Positions 1 through 8,477 are shown, numbered from the stretch's first letter. The stretch is DNA of 64,000 nt from Nesterenkonia xinjiangensis (GCF_013410745.1 NZ_JACCFY010000001.1:124001-188000), one strand, 5' to 3'. The notes: a model not told the origin generated them from the letters alone. A program made the numbers and translations.

Positions 1-919
1 CCTCCTTGGCTCGGACCCCCAGCCATTTCCGGTACTCGCTGGAAGCATAGGATCCGCCTCGGTAAATCCGCCGATAGCGTGCGACCAGCTCGGGGTACTC
101 TCGGGCGAGCCACTGCATGTACCACTCGCGAGCCCCGGGCCGCAGGTGCAGAGCTCCCGTGGTGACGTCCACCGCCCCCGCCTCCGCCAAAGCACGGTGG
201 AGGGCATCGAGGTGCTCCTCGGTGTCTGAGAGCCACGGCAGGATCGGCATCGCCAGCACGGTGCACTCCAGGCCGGCGTCCACGACGGACCGGATCAGGT
301 TGAGCCGCGCCCGCGGATCCGGAGTGCCCGGCTCCACCCGTTGCTGCAGCTGCGGGTCCACCATGGCCAGCGAGACGGCCACGGACACGGGAACGTGCTG
401 AGCAGCCTCCGTCAGCAGCGGCAGATCCCGCTTCAGCAGCGGCCCCTTGGTGAGGATGGAGAACGGCGTGCCGGATTCGGCCAGGGCGCGGATGATCCCC
501 GGCATGAGCCGGTAACGACCCTCGGCGCGCATGTATGGATCCGAGTTCGTTCCCAACGCCACATGGTCACGCCCCCAGCTGGGCCTGGCCAGCTCGGCCC
601 GCAGGACCTCCACGACGTTGGTCTTCACCACGATCTGAGTGTCGAAGTCCTCCCCGGAGTCGAAGTCCAGGTACTCGTGGGTCTTCCGCGCGAAGCAGTA
701 GACGCAGCGATGCAGGCATCCACGTGTGGGGTTGATCGTCCAGCCGAACGGCATGTTCGAACCGGCCGGCACGCGGTTCAGTGCCGAACGGCTGGCGATC
801 TCGTGGAAGGTCACACCCTCGAACTCCGGGGTGCGCACCGTGCGCAGCAGGCCCTTCATCGGCAGCAGCGCGCCGCCGTCGTCGTCGACCTTCTGACCCT
901 GCCATCGCATGACAGTCAT
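1..919 (-). CDS. Rv2578c-family radical SAM protein (C-terminus cut by window edge)
   Basis: Reading the minus strand from ATG at 919 (a second in-frame ATG is at 910) gives an open frame to base 1 with no stop, so the 3' end is missing. Near residues 64-76 the protein reads PTRGCLHRCVYCFAR, the CxxxCxxC [4Fe-4S]/SAM motif, with cysteines at about 68, 72 and 75. Later segments (ALGTNSDPYMRAEGRY, FSILTKGPLLKRD) match the SPL/Rv2578c radical SAM family as I know it. These are presumed cytosolic enzymes of unknown substrate, related in sequence style to spore photoproduct lyase. A LexA-like palindrome abuts the start codon, suggesting DNA-damage control. Family call is strong; biochemical function is unknown. 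Confidence 0.88.
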   Translation of the reverse strand, partial: MTVMRWQGQKVDDDGGALLPMKGLLRTVRTPEFEGVTFHEIASRSALNRVPAGSNMPFGWTINPTRGCLHRCVYCFARKTHEYLDFDSGEDFDTQIVVKTNVVEVLRAELARPSWGRDHVALGTNSDPYMRAEGRYRLMPGIIRALAESGTPFSILTKGPLLKRDLPLLTEAAQHVPVSVAVSLAMVDPQLQQRVEPGTPDPRARLNLIRSVVDAGLECTVLAMPILPWLSDTEEHLDALHRALAEAGAVDVTTGALHLRPGAREWYMQWLAREYPELVARYRRIYRGGSYASSEYRKWLGVRAKE

Positions 920-935
920 TCGAACACAGATTCGA
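920..935. promoter_or_regulatory. Candidate LexA (SOS) box
   Basis: TCGAAC-N4-ATTCGA directly abuts the ATG of the radical SAM gene. The actinobacterial LexA consensus is TCGAAC-N4-GTTCGA, so there is a single mismatch. The position would block transcription initiation or the leader of the minus-strand gene. Confidence 0.6.
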
Positions 936-970
936 ACGAGTGTCGAGGGGGCACTCGCTCTGCCCTCGAC

Positions 971-2089
971 TCAGAGGAGCAGGACCACTCCGATCAGCGA
1001 GACTCCCAGCGCGACCACCGTGCCGAACGCTCCCACGGCCAGGGCCGGCCCGCCTCGTCGCAGCAGCTGAGGCAGGTGGACTCCGGCGCCGATCCCCACC
1101 ATGGCCATGGTCATCAGCAGGGTCGTGATGGTCCGCGCGGGATCGAGCAGGCCAGCCGGCAGATCGACCAGAGAGGCCAGCGCGGCGGCGGCCAGGAATC
1201 CCAGGATGAAGCCCGGCAGCAGCGGAGGACGGCGCCGCCCCGGCCCCGCAGTCTCACCGCTCGCGCGGGCGCCGCGACGCTCGCCGAGTCCGATGAGCAC
1301 GATGATCGGGGCCAGCAGCACCACGCGGGCCAGCTTCACCATCACGGCGACCGCGAGCGCAGTGGCACCCACCATGCCGCCGGCGGCCACGACCTGGCCG
1401 ACCTCATGAACTCCTGCACCGATCCAGATCCCTGCCGAGCGCTCGTCCAGTCCGAGCGGCTCGGCCAGCAGCGGCAGCGCCAGCATGACCAGGGTGCCGT
1501 AGAAGGTGACCACCGCGATCGCCATGGCCGCCGCCGAGTCCACCGCCCTGCCTGACCGGTCGCGCCCATCCCCACGATCCACGGCGGCTGCCGCCGCGGC
1601 GACGGCGGAGGCTCCGCAGATGGCGGTGCCCGTGGCGAGCATGACCGACTCCCCGCGCGGAGTCCCCAACGCCCGAGCTCCCAGCAGCGTGCCCAGAAAG
1701 GTCAGCACCACGGTGCCGACGGCGATGACCACCGCCTCCCAGCCCAGCGCGAGCATGTCCCCGAGCACGAGCTGGAGCCCCAGGAGCACGATGCTGGTGC
1801 GCAGCAGAGTCTTGGCCGCGAAGCCGAGGCCCGCCTCGAACGGGCGCGGTATCCAGCCCAGGGCACGCAGACCGATTCCCCCCAGGATCGCCAGCAGGAG
1901 TCCGGAGACCCCGGGAAGCAGCCCGCCGCCGAGATGGGCTGCGGTGGCAACGAGCAGCGCGAGGGCGACTCCCGGCATCAGCCGGCGCAGGCGCGAAGCC
2001 GCGCCCGGGCCTCGCGAGGAACCGCGGGCGGCGGAGCTGGAGCTGGCCGAGAGGCCGGCACGGCGTCGGCGTCGGGCGGGGGTGGTCAC
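971..2089 (-). CDS. YeiH-family putative sulfate exporter (UPF0324 membrane protein)
   Basis: A 372-residue, strongly hydrophobic protein with about ten predicted membrane segments. An Arg-rich cytosolic N-terminus of about 35 residues precedes the first helix. The family-typical stretch ATGTAICGASAVAA is followed by a His-containing segment GAGVHEVGQVVAAGG and a terminal GIGAGVHLPQLLRRGG, all typical of the Cons_hypoth698/YeiH family. Members are named putative sulfate exporters; the substrate is not established by sequence. The start is GTG at 2089. It is convergent with the radical SAM gene only in the sense of sharing its strand; the nad operon starts divergently about 120 bp away. Confidence 0.85.
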   Translation of the reverse strand: MTTPARRRRRAGLSASSSSAARGSSRGPGAASRLRRLMPGVALALLVATAAHLGGGLLPGVSGLLLAILGGIGLRALGWIPRPFEAGLGFAAKTLLRTSIVLLGLQLVLGDMLALGWEAVVIAVGTVVLTFLGTLLGARALGTPRGESVMLATGTAICGASAVAAAAAAVDRGDGRDRSGRAVDSAAAMAIAVVTFYGTLVMLALPLLAEPLGLDERSAGIWIGAGVHEVGQVVAAGGMVGATALAVAVMVKLARVVLLAPIIVLIGLGERRGARASGETAGPGRRRPPLLPGFILGFLAAAALASLVDLPAGLLDPARTITTLLMTMAMVGIGAGVHLPQLLRRGGPALAVGAFGTVVALGVSLIGVVLLL

Positions 2090-2148
2090 CGCGACAGTCT
2101 ATGCCGCTGCGCGGATGTCGATTCGGCACCCCCTGCCGGCACTTCAGG

Positions 2149-2178
2149 TTGACATGACCTTATGAGGCAGAGCATAGT
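2149..2178 (+). promoter_or_regulatory. Promoter of the nrtR-nadA-nadC operon
   Basis: TTGACA (2149-2154) and CATAGT (2173-2178) are separated by 18 bp. The element lies about 30 bp upstream of the chosen GTG start. The upstream in-frame ATG at 2162 falls inside this promoter spacer, which argues against it as the start. Confidence 0.6.
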
Positions 2179-2189
2179 GTCAGAGACAC
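2177..2189. promoter_or_regulatory. Candidate NrtR operator
   Basis: GTGTC-AGA-GACAC is a perfect five-base inverted repeat that overlaps the end of the -10 element and the expected transcription start. Its position suits autorepression by the adjacent Nudix-HTH regulator. I have not compared it with a curated NrtR motif. Confidence 0.5.
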
Positions 2190-2209
2190 CAGAAGGAGGG
2201 AGGGCAGCT

Positions 2210-3004
2210 GTGACGGGCCCTGCAGACAGCTCCACGGACACGACCGCTCGCCCCGCGTGGTCCACGCCGGACGCGTTCGCGTCGCCTGATGCGGTGAACC
2301 AGCATCTGGAACTGGCCGTGTCCACCGTGGTGTTCGCCCTGCGGCCGCACCCCGACGCCGAGCGCCCCACTCTGTGGCTCCCCCTGGTGCGCCGCATCCG
2401 CGAGCCCTTCCGTGGCCGCTGGGCGCTGCCGGGCGGCCCGCTGGAGGACCACCACGATCTGGCCGCCTCAGCTCGCGAGACCCTGAAGGCCACCACCGGT
2501 CTGGAACCGCGCCACCTGGAGCAGCTCTACGCATTCGGCGACGTCGACCGCTCCCCCCAGACCGACCACCGTGTGGTCTCCATCGTCTATTGGGCGCTGG
2601 TCCGCCCCGATGAGGACGCGGATGCCCATCACGGGCAGAACGTCCGGTGGTTCCCGGCCGACGAGACTCTGGCCCGACATGAGGACGGCACCGCCCCGCT
2701 GGCCTTCGACCACGGGGTGATCCTCCGGTATGCCGTGCAGCGTCTGCGGGCGAAGATCACCTACTCCCCCATCGCCCATGCCTTCCTGCCCGAGGAGTTC
2801 CCGCTGACCCGGCTCCGCGAGGTCTACGAGGCGATCCTCGGACGCGACCTGGATCCCTCCAACTTCCGCCGACAGGTGCTGGCCCAGGGTTCCGTGGAGA
2901 GCACCGGTCGTCGTATGACCGGCACCCACCACCGCCCGCCGGTGCTGTACCGCTCGGCCCCGAACCGTTCCCGCTACACGCTCACCATCGAGGAGAACCC
3001 ATGA
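2210..3004 (+). CDS. nrtR: NrtR-like Nudix/winged-helix regulator of NAD biosynthesis
   Basis: The protein has 264 residues from GTG 2210, which is preceded by the strong site AGAAGGAGGGAGG; this is why I prefer it over ATG 2162. The N-terminal two thirds is a Nudix fold (GRWALPGGPLEDHHDL followed by SARETLKATTGL). The Nudix box is degenerate: the REXXEE glutamates are largely absent, as in NrtR regulators that bind ADP-ribose without hydrolysing it. The C-terminal part (LTRLREVYEAILGRDLDPSNFRRQ) is the winged-helix segment typical of this family. It overlaps nadA by ATGA, so it is co-transcribed with the genes it probably represses. Alternative: an active Nudix hydrolase. Confidence 0.85.
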   Translation: MTGPADSSTDTTARPAWSTPDAFASPDAVNQHLELAVSTVVFALRPHPDAERPTLWLPLVRRIREPFRGRWALPGGPLEDHHDLAASARETLKATTGLEPRHLEQLYAFGDVDRSPQTDHRVVSIVYWALVRPDEDADAHHGQNVRWFPADETLARHEDGTAPLAFDHGVILRYAVQRLRAKITYSPIAHAFLPEEFPLTRLREVYEAILGRDLDPSNFRRQVLAQGSVESTGRRMTGTHHRPPVLYRSAPNRSRYTLTIEENP

Positions 3005-4272
3005 GCCTGTCCGTCCACGACCGCATCGAGCTCAAGCCCAAGGACTCCTGCAGCACCTCGCTGCCGGAGGGCCCGTGGGAGTTCGACGCCGCACCCGGCT
3101 ACGGTCCGGGCGCCTCCCAGGCCGATCCCACCCCGGACCGCACCGTGCGTCCGGGCCAGCTTCCCCAGCTCTACCGGGAGCTCGACGACGACGTCCACGC
3201 CCGCATCCGTGCGGCCAAGGAGACTCTGGGCGAGAAGCTGGTGATCCTGGGCCATTTCTACCAGCGCGATGAGGTCGTCCAGTACGCCGACTTCGTGGGT
3301 GACTCCTTCCAGCTCGCCAACGCCGCACTCACCAAGCCGGAGGCTGAGACCATCGTGTTCTGCGGTGTGCATTTCATGGCCGAGACCGCCGACATCCTCT
3401 CCTCTGCCGAGCAGCGGGTCATCCTGCCCAACCTGGCCGCCGGCTGCTCGATGGCCGACATGGCCGACGAAGAGTCGGTCGAGGAGGCCTGGGAGGACAT
3501 CGCCGAGGTCTACGGCTTCGACCCCGAGGATCCTCAGCCCGACGCCGAGGGGAAGCTGCCGGTGATCCCGGTGACCTACATGAACTCCTCCGCGGCCCTG
3601 AAGGCCTTCTGCGGCCGCCATGGCGGGATCGTGTGCACCTCGTCCAACGCCGCCACCGTGCTGGAATGGGCCTTCGCACGCGCCCATCGGGTGCTGTTCT
3701 TCCCCGATCAGCATCTGGGTCGCAACACTGCCAAGGCCATGGGAGTGCCGCTGGAGCAGATGCCGATGTGGAACCCCCGCCAGCCGCTGGGCGGCAACAG
3801 CGAGCAGGATCTGCTGCAGGGCAAGGTGCTGCTGTGGCATGGGTTCTGCTCCGTGCACCGCCGCTTCACCGTGGACCAGATCGAGCAGGCCCGCACCCAG
3901 CACCCAGGGGTCAGGGTCATCGTCCACCCCGAGTGCCCGATGCCGGTGGTCGACGCCGCCGACGCCGCAGGCTCCACCGATGCGATCCAGAAGTTCATCG
4001 CCGCCTCCGCCCCCGGCGACACCATCGCCGTGGGCACGGAGATCAACATGGTGAACCGCCTGGCCGCGGAGTATCCGGACCGCACGATCTTCTGCCTGGA
4101 CCCGGTGATCTGCCCCTGCTCGACGATGTACCGCATCCACCCCGGATACCTCGCCTGGGTGCTGGACGAGCTCGTCGCCGGCCGCGTGGAGAACCAGATC
4201 GCGGTCGAGAGCGACGTCGCCGTCGAGGCCAAGGTCGCCCTGGACCGCATGCTCGCCGCGAAGCCGAGGTGA
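3001..4272 (+). CDS. nadA: Quinolinate synthase A
   Basis: A 423-residue enzyme condensing iminoaspartate with dihydroxyacetone phosphate to quinolinate, the precursor of NAD. The three [4Fe-4S] cysteines are visible: Cys121 in FCGVHFMAE, Cys312 in HPECPMPV, and the CPC pair at 371/373 in DPVICPCSTMYRIH. LVILGHFYQRDEVVQYAD is the family N-terminal domain. It starts in an ATGA overlap with the regulator gene. No nadB (aspartate oxidase) is present in this cluster, which goes directly to nadC; nadB must lie elsewhere or be replaced by an aspartate dehydrogenase. Confidence 0.97.
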   Translation: MSLSVHDRIELKPKDSCSTSLPEGPWEFDAAPGYGPGASQADPTPDRTVRPGQLPQLYRELDDDVHARIRAAKETLGEKLVILGHFYQRDEVVQYADFVGDSFQLANAALTKPEAETIVFCGVHFMAETADILSSAEQRVILPNLAAGCSMADMADEESVEEAWEDIAEVYGFDPEDPQPDAEGKLPVIPVTYMNSSAALKAFCGRHGGIVCTSSNAATVLEWAFARAHRVLFFPDQHLGRNTAKAMGVPLEQMPMWNPRQPLGGNSEQDLLQGKVLLWHGFCSVHRRFTVDQIEQARTQHPGVRVIVHPECPMPVVDAADAAGSTDAIQKFIAASAPGDTIAVGTEINMVNRLAAEYPDRTIFCLDPVICPCSTMYRIHPGYLAWVLDELVAGRVENQIAVESDVAVEAKVALDRMLAAKPR

Positions 4273-4280
4273 ACACGGAC

Positions 4281-5183
4281 ATGAACTCCGTCCTGAGCTC
4301 CCCGCCCACGGCCGTGCCCCCTGTCGTCGCAGCGGATCCCTTGCTCTCCCCGACCCAGATCGAGAAGGTGGTGCGCCTCGCGTTCGAGGAGGACGTGCCG
4401 GCAGGCGACCTGACCTGCTGGGCATTCGTGCCGCAGGACGCCGTCGCCGAGGCCGCCCTGGTGGCCCGTCAGCCCGGGGTACTCAGCGGTGCAGAGGTCT
4501 TCCGCACCGCGATGACAGCACTCTCTCCTGAGGTGGACGTGACCCTCCACCGGCACGACGGCGCCCGCTTCAGCTCTGGTGACCGCCTCGCCTCAGTGCG
4601 CGGCCCGGCTCGGGCGGTGCTGACCGCGGAACGTGTGGCACTGAACCTGGTGCAGCGGATGACCGCGGTGGCGACCCTGACCGCCCGCTACGTGGACGCC
4701 GTCGCCGGCACCGGTGCCCGGATCACCGACACCCGGAAGACCACCCCAGGGCTGCGCGCCCTGGAGCGTCATGCGGTGCGCTGCGGAGGCGGCCACAACC
4801 ATCGCTTCAGCCTCTCCGACGCCGTGATGGCCAAGGACAACCACATCGGGCTGGTGGAGGACCTCTCCGCCGCCGTCGCCGCAGCCCGAGCCCGCCTGCC
4901 GCACACCACCCACATCGAGGTGGAGGTGGACCGGATCGATCAGATCGAACCGGCGCTCGCCGGAGGCGCGGACACGGTCATGCTGGACAACTTCTCCGCT
5001 GCGGACCTGCGCCGCGGAGTGGAGATCATCGGCGGACGAGCCGTGGTGGAGGCCTCGGGCGGAGTGCATCTGGACACTGTGGGCGAGATCGCCGCGACCG
5101 GCGTCGACGTCATCAGCGTCGGCGCACTGACGCATGGCGTGCCAGCAGTGGATCTCGGTCTTGACCTGACCACGCAGCTCTGA
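4281..5183 (+). CDS. nadC: Nicotinate-nucleotide pyrophosphorylase (quinolinate phosphoribosyltransferase)
   Basis: A 300-residue enzyme that converts quinolinate and PRPP to nicotinate mononucleotide. The reading frame is open far upstream through nadA, but ATG 4281 is preceded by GAGGTGA at 8 bp spacing and gives the usual family length. Signature segments are TRKTTPGLRALERHAV, RCGGGHNHRFSLSD, MAKDNHI, HIEVEVD, VMLDN and EASGG. The C-terminal ISVGALTHGVPAVDLGLD is the conserved end of the barrel. Third gene of the nrtR-nadA-nadC operon. Confidence 0.97.
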   Translation: MNSVLSSPPTAVPPVVAADPLLSPTQIEKVVRLAFEEDVPAGDLTCWAFVPQDAVAEAALVARQPGVLSGAEVFRTAMTALSPEVDVTLHRHDGARFSSGDRLASVRGPARAVLTAERVALNLVQRMTAVATLTARYVDAVAGTGARITDTRKTTPGLRALERHAVRCGGGHNHRFSLSDAVMAKDNHIGLVEDLSAAVAAARARLPHTTHIEVEVDRIDQIEPALAGGADTVMLDNFSAADLRRGVEIIGGRAVVEASGGVHLDTVGEIAATGVDVISVGALTHGVPAVDLGLDLTTQL

Positions 5184-5193
5184 GGGACCTGTC

Positions 5194-6348
5194 ATGACAC
5201 AGATCGCCGACCCCACGGCTCAGCTCTCCGCCGACGTCTACCTCGACTCCGCGGCCTCGGCCCCGGTGCGTCGTGCGGTGCTCGAGGCCATGTGGCCCCA
5301 TCTGTCGGGTGAGCATGCCAATCCGTCCAGCCGCCACGAGCCCGGCATGACCGCCGGCCGGGCTCTGGAGCACGCTCGGACACGGGTCGCACACTGCCTG
5401 GGCGCCCGCCCCGGAGAGGTCATCTTCACCTCCGGCGGCACTGAGGCTGACAATGCGGCGATCAAGGGCATCGCCCTGGCCTCGCCCCGCGGCAGCCATG
5501 TGCTCATCTCCGCTCTCGAGCACCCGGCGGTCTCCGAGTCGGTGGCCTGGCTGGGCCGTCTGGGCTATGAGGTCGAGGTCCTGCCGGTCGACTCTGACGG
5601 ACGAGTGGAGCCCGAGGAGCTTCGCCTCCGCCTGCGGGAGGACACCACGCTGGTCAGCGTGCAGGCCGCCAGCAACGAGGTCGGCACTGTGCAGGACATC
5701 GCAGCGCTGGCCACGATCACAGCGGAGGCGGGCGCCCCGTTCCACACCGATGCCGTCCAGGCCGCGGGCACGGAGACATTGGACGTCCGAGGTCTCGGAG
5801 TCCAGGCCCTCACTCTGGCCGGGCACAAGCTGGGCACCCCCAAAGGGGTCGGGGTGCTCTGGCTGCGGCGGCGCACGCCCTTCGAACCGCTGATCCACGG
5901 CGGGGGTCAGCAGCGCGGCCGCCGTTCCGGGACCGAGGACGTCGCCGGCGCCGTCGGCATGGCCACCGCCCTGGAGCTCGCCCGGCAGGACGACGTCGCC
6001 GCGCTTCGAGCCCGGAGGGACGTCTTCATCGCGGCGGTGGAGGACCGCGTGCCCGGCGCTCGACTGCTCGGGCACCGGAGCCGACGGTTGGCCGGTCATG
6101 CCGCCTTCGTGCTGCCCGGTCGCAGCGGCGAAGCCGTGCTGCTCGATTTGGAACGAGAAGGTGTCTACTGCTCCTCGGGCTCGGCCTGCGCCGCCGGGTC
6201 CGACGAGCCCAGCCCTGCCCTCATGGCGATGGGCGTCTCCTCGGAGCTCGCCCAGACTGCGGTGCGCTTCACCTTCGGCACCGAGGTCAGCGAGGCAGAC
6301 CTGATCCGCGCCGCGGAGGCGCTGAGCCGCAGCGCGGGTCCGCGATGA
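5194..6348 (+). CDS. Cysteine desulfurase (NifS/IscS class), NAD-operon linked
   Basis: A 384-residue PLP enzyme. The PLP lysine is Lys212 in LAGHKLGTPKG, and the persulfide-forming cysteine is Cys332 in SSGSACAAGS. SGGTEADNAAIKG and EHPAV are family signatures. It follows nadC by 10 bp and probably supplies sulfur for the [4Fe-4S] cluster of NadA, as linked cysteine desulfurases do in other nad operons. Last gene of the operon; the next gene is convergent. Confidence 0.95.
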   Translation: MTQIADPTAQLSADVYLDSAASAPVRRAVLEAMWPHLSGEHANPSSRHEPGMTAGRALEHARTRVAHCLGARPGEVIFTSGGTEADNAAIKGIALASPRGSHVLISALEHPAVSESVAWLGRLGYEVEVLPVDSDGRVEPEELRLRLREDTTLVSVQAASNEVGTVQDIAALATITAEAGAPFHTDAVQAAGTETLDVRGLGVQALTLAGHKLGTPKGVGVLWLRRRTPFEPLIHGGGQQRGRRSGTEDVAGAVGMATALELARQDDVAALRARRDVFIAAVEDRVPGARLLGHRSRRLAGHAAFVLPGRSGEAVLLDLEREGVYCSSGSACAAGSDEPSPALMAMGVSSELAQTAVRFTFGTEVSEADLIRAAEALSRSAGPR

Positions 6349-6367
6349 CGGGCTCCTCCGTGGGTAC

Positions 6368-6913
6368 TCAGAGCTCGGCGAGCAGCGCCTTCCAGAACGG
6401 CTTCCACTGGTCGATCTCCTCGGGAGACTCCAACTTGGTGTGCTCCAATCCCAGAGTCACGCGGTCCTCCCCCTTGGCGGTGATGCCGAGGCCCACTCGG
6501 GTGCCGTCAGACAGCTTCACCCGCCAGTAGAGCCACTTGGGGGTCCTGGACGTCGATGCCGGTTCCTCGACCAGGACACCGTTGAACTCCTCGCGGTCCG
6601 CCACCAGGTTCAGCCAGGCTTCCATGGCCTCGTCCCGGCTTCCGCGATAGGTCTTGCTCGCCGACGCATGGAAGCTTCCGTCACTGGACTGCCCGGGGAT
6701 GCGCAGGCCGTGCTCCTGCTCGTAAGCCACGGCGACGCCCTGGGCCCACCAACCGGCATTGTCCAGGTCCGCGGGCATGCGCGCCTCCGCCAGCTCGGCG
6801 ATCTGCGGGTGCTTCATCGTCTGCGCACCCGCGTCGTCGAGCTCCTGGACCCAGCTATGCCATTCACGTGCCGTCGCCCGAGCGATGGCCGCAGTGTTCT
6901 GTGACTTCACCAT
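6368..6913 (-). CDS. Conserved hypothetical protein (possible SRPBCC-like C-terminal domain)
   Basis: A 181-residue soluble protein without signal peptide or membrane segments. The N-terminal half is helical (REWHSWVQELDDAGAQ, MKHPQIAELAEARM). The C-terminal half alternates strands with several Trp residues (TPKWLYWRVKLSDGTRVGLG, KGEDRVTLGLEHTKL) and ends in a helix (DQWKPFWKALLAEL), a pattern that recalls START/SRPBCC-like folds. I cannot assign a function. It is convergent with the cysteine desulfurase and divergent from the aldo-keto reductase. Confidence 0.75.
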   Translation of the reverse strand: MVKSQNTAAIARATAREWHSWVQELDDAGAQTMKHPQIAELAEARMPADLDNAGWWAQGVAVAYEQEHGLRIPGQSSDGSFHASASKTYRGSRDEAMEAWLNLVADREEFNGVLVEEPASTSRTPKWLYWRVKLSDGTRVGLGITAKGEDRVTLGLEHTKLESPEEIDQWKPFWKALLAEL

Positions 6914-6983
6914 GTCCTGATCGTAGTCGGCGCCCAGGCTCAGGAGTAGGCTTGTCAGCGCCAGCCGTCACGACAGGAGACCC

Positions 6984-8033
6984 ATGAGCCACGCCCGTCA
7001 TCTCGCCGCCGAGGATCGTTACGAGCACCTGGACTACCGCCGGGTCGGTCGGTCAGGGCTGGTGCTTCCGCCGCTGTCCCTGGGGATGTGGCACAACTTC
7101 GGCGACGACGTCGCCTTCCAGCGTCAGCGCGACATCGTCCGGTTCGCCTTCGACTCCGGGATCACCCATTTCGATCTGGCGAACAACTACGGTCCGCCTC
7201 CGGGGTCCGCGGAGGTCAACTTCGGGCGCCTGATGCGGGAGGACCTCTCCCCGTACCGGGACGAGCTGATCATCTCCACCAAGGCCGGCTGGAGCATGCA
7301 TCCAGGACCGTACGGAGGCCCCGGCGGAAGCCGCAAATATCTGCTCTCCAGCCTGGACGCCTCTCTGGAGCGGATGGGCCTGGACTACGTGGACATCTTC
7401 TACTCGCACCGGCCGGATGCGGGCACTCCGCTCGAGGAGTCCATGGCCGCATTGGACACGGCTGTCCGCTCCGGCAGGGCGCTGTATGCAGGCATCTCCT
7501 CCTATTCGCCGGAGGACACTCGCCGGGCCACGGCCATCCTCCGGGACCTCGGCACCCCGCTGCTGATCCACCAGCCCTCGTATTCGATGTTCAACCGCTG
7601 GATCGAGCACGACGGACTGCTGGACACCGTGGAGGACGAGGGCGTGGGCGTGATCGCCTTCAGCGCCCTGGCCCAGGGCATGCTCACCGAGAAGTATCTC
7701 GACGGCGTCCCCTCGGACTCCCGCGCGGCGACGAAGCCTTCGTTCCGAGATGGGTTCCTCAGCCAGGAGAACCTCACGCGGATCCGCGCTCTGCACGCGA
7801 TCGCTCAGCGGCGCGGCCAGTCGCTCGCCCAGATGGCACTGGCCTGGGCACTGCGCGACGAGCGGGTCACCTCCCTGGTGATCGGCGCCAGCCGGGTGGA
7901 GCAGCTGCAGCAGAATCTGGCGGCGCTGCGGTCCCCTGCGTTCAGCGAGCAGGAGCTGGCCGAGATCGACCAGCACGCCGTCGACGCAGGCATCGACATC
8001 TGGGGCGACGCGCGGCGCAGCACCGCCTCCTGA
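6984..8033 (+). CDS. Aldo/keto reductase, YghZ/glyceraldehyde-3-phosphate reductase type
   Basis: A 349-residue NADPH-dependent reductase of the AKR14-like group. The catalytic Asp and Tyr are in HFDLANNYGPPPGSAE, the Lys in STKAGW, and the His in FYSHRPD. The C-terminal cofactor segment is VIGASRVEQLQQNL. The start at 6984 is preceded by CAGGAG. E. coli YghZ reduces L-glyceraldehyde 3-phosphate and methylglyoxal; the substrate here is inferred only at family level. Confidence 0.92.
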   Translation: MSHARHLAAEDRYEHLDYRRVGRSGLVLPPLSLGMWHNFGDDVAFQRQRDIVRFAFDSGITHFDLANNYGPPPGSAEVNFGRLMREDLSPYRDELIISTKAGWSMHPGPYGGPGGSRKYLLSSLDASLERMGLDYVDIFYSHRPDAGTPLEESMAALDTAVRSGRALYAGISSYSPEDTRRATAILRDLGTPLLIHQPSYSMFNRWIEHDGLLDTVEDEGVGVIAFSALAQGMLTEKYLDGVPSDSRAATKPSFRDGFLSQENLTRIRALHAIAQRRGQSLAQMALAWALRDERVTSLVIGASRVEQLQQNLAALRSPAFSEQELAEIDQHAVDAGIDIWGDARRSTAS

Positions 8034-8042
8034 CCCGGAGTC

Positions 8043-8477
8043 TCAGCGCAGCCGGAAACCGACGACGTCGACGAGGGCGTCATCCGTGATGTGCGGATAG
8101 TGCGTGCGCAGACCTGCGTGCAGCGCTTCCAGGCTGGGCGCGTTCTCCCGGCGCACGTCCTCAGGCGTCAGCTCGCCGAAGGTTCTCTGCTCGATGGTCT
8201 CGACCACGCCGTGCAGGATGCGGTAGCCCTCGGCCTCCGCGTCCTCGAAGACCATGGTCACCGGCCCGATCCGCTGGGGATCGTCGAGCCGGACCGTGAC
8301 GGTCTTCCGACCTGCGGCGACGTCGTCGTGATACTGGGCGGCGAAGTGGAGGACGTTGACTCCGGTGTGGATCCGCCCGGAGACGTCGATCGCGGCGGAG
8401 GCCACGGTATGGGTGCTGCCAGGACCGAGTCCGGAGGCGGCGTCATGGGCGGCTTCGAGCACCCGGCGATCGTTCAT
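8043..8477 (-). CDS. Chimera: N-terminal fragment of cytidine deaminase fused to YqfB-like ASCH domain
   Basis: A 144-residue protein from ATG 8477 (an in-frame GTG is at 8486). Residues 1 to about 45 resemble the start of cytidine deaminase-like proteins (HTVASAAIDVSGRIHTGVNV) but stop before any zinc site: there is no HAE/CAE and no PCxxC. From about residue 46 the protein is an ASCH domain similar to E. coli YqfB, N4-acetylcytidine amidohydrolase: HDDVAAGRKTVTVR carries the Lys and Thr, and VRRENAPSLEAL carries the Glu that match YqfB K21, T24 and E74. The ASCH part is plausibly active and the deaminase part is not. It lies 20 bp after the HAD gene. Confidence 0.75.
   Translation of the reverse strand: MNDRRVLEAAHDAASGLGPGSTHTVASAAIDVSGRIHTGVNVLHFAAQYHDDVAAGRKTVTVRLDDPQRIGPVTMVFEDAEAEGYRILHGVVETIEQRTFGELTPEDVRRENAPSLEALHAGLRTHYPHITDDALVDVVGFRLR

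Noticed and set aside
341-1555. 404-codon plus-strand open frame
   Set aside because: It runs antiparallel through the radical SAM and YeiH genes; low-complexity Arg/His/Gln composition, no family signature.
3633-4280. Upstream extension of nadC through nadA
   Set aside because: The extension has no homology and overlaps nadA in another frame; a ribosome site precedes ATG 4281.
2974-4425. 483-codon minus-strand frame opposite nadA
   Set aside because: nadA and nadC on the plus strand have full catalytic motifs; the antisense product is Gly/His/Asp-rich shadow translation.
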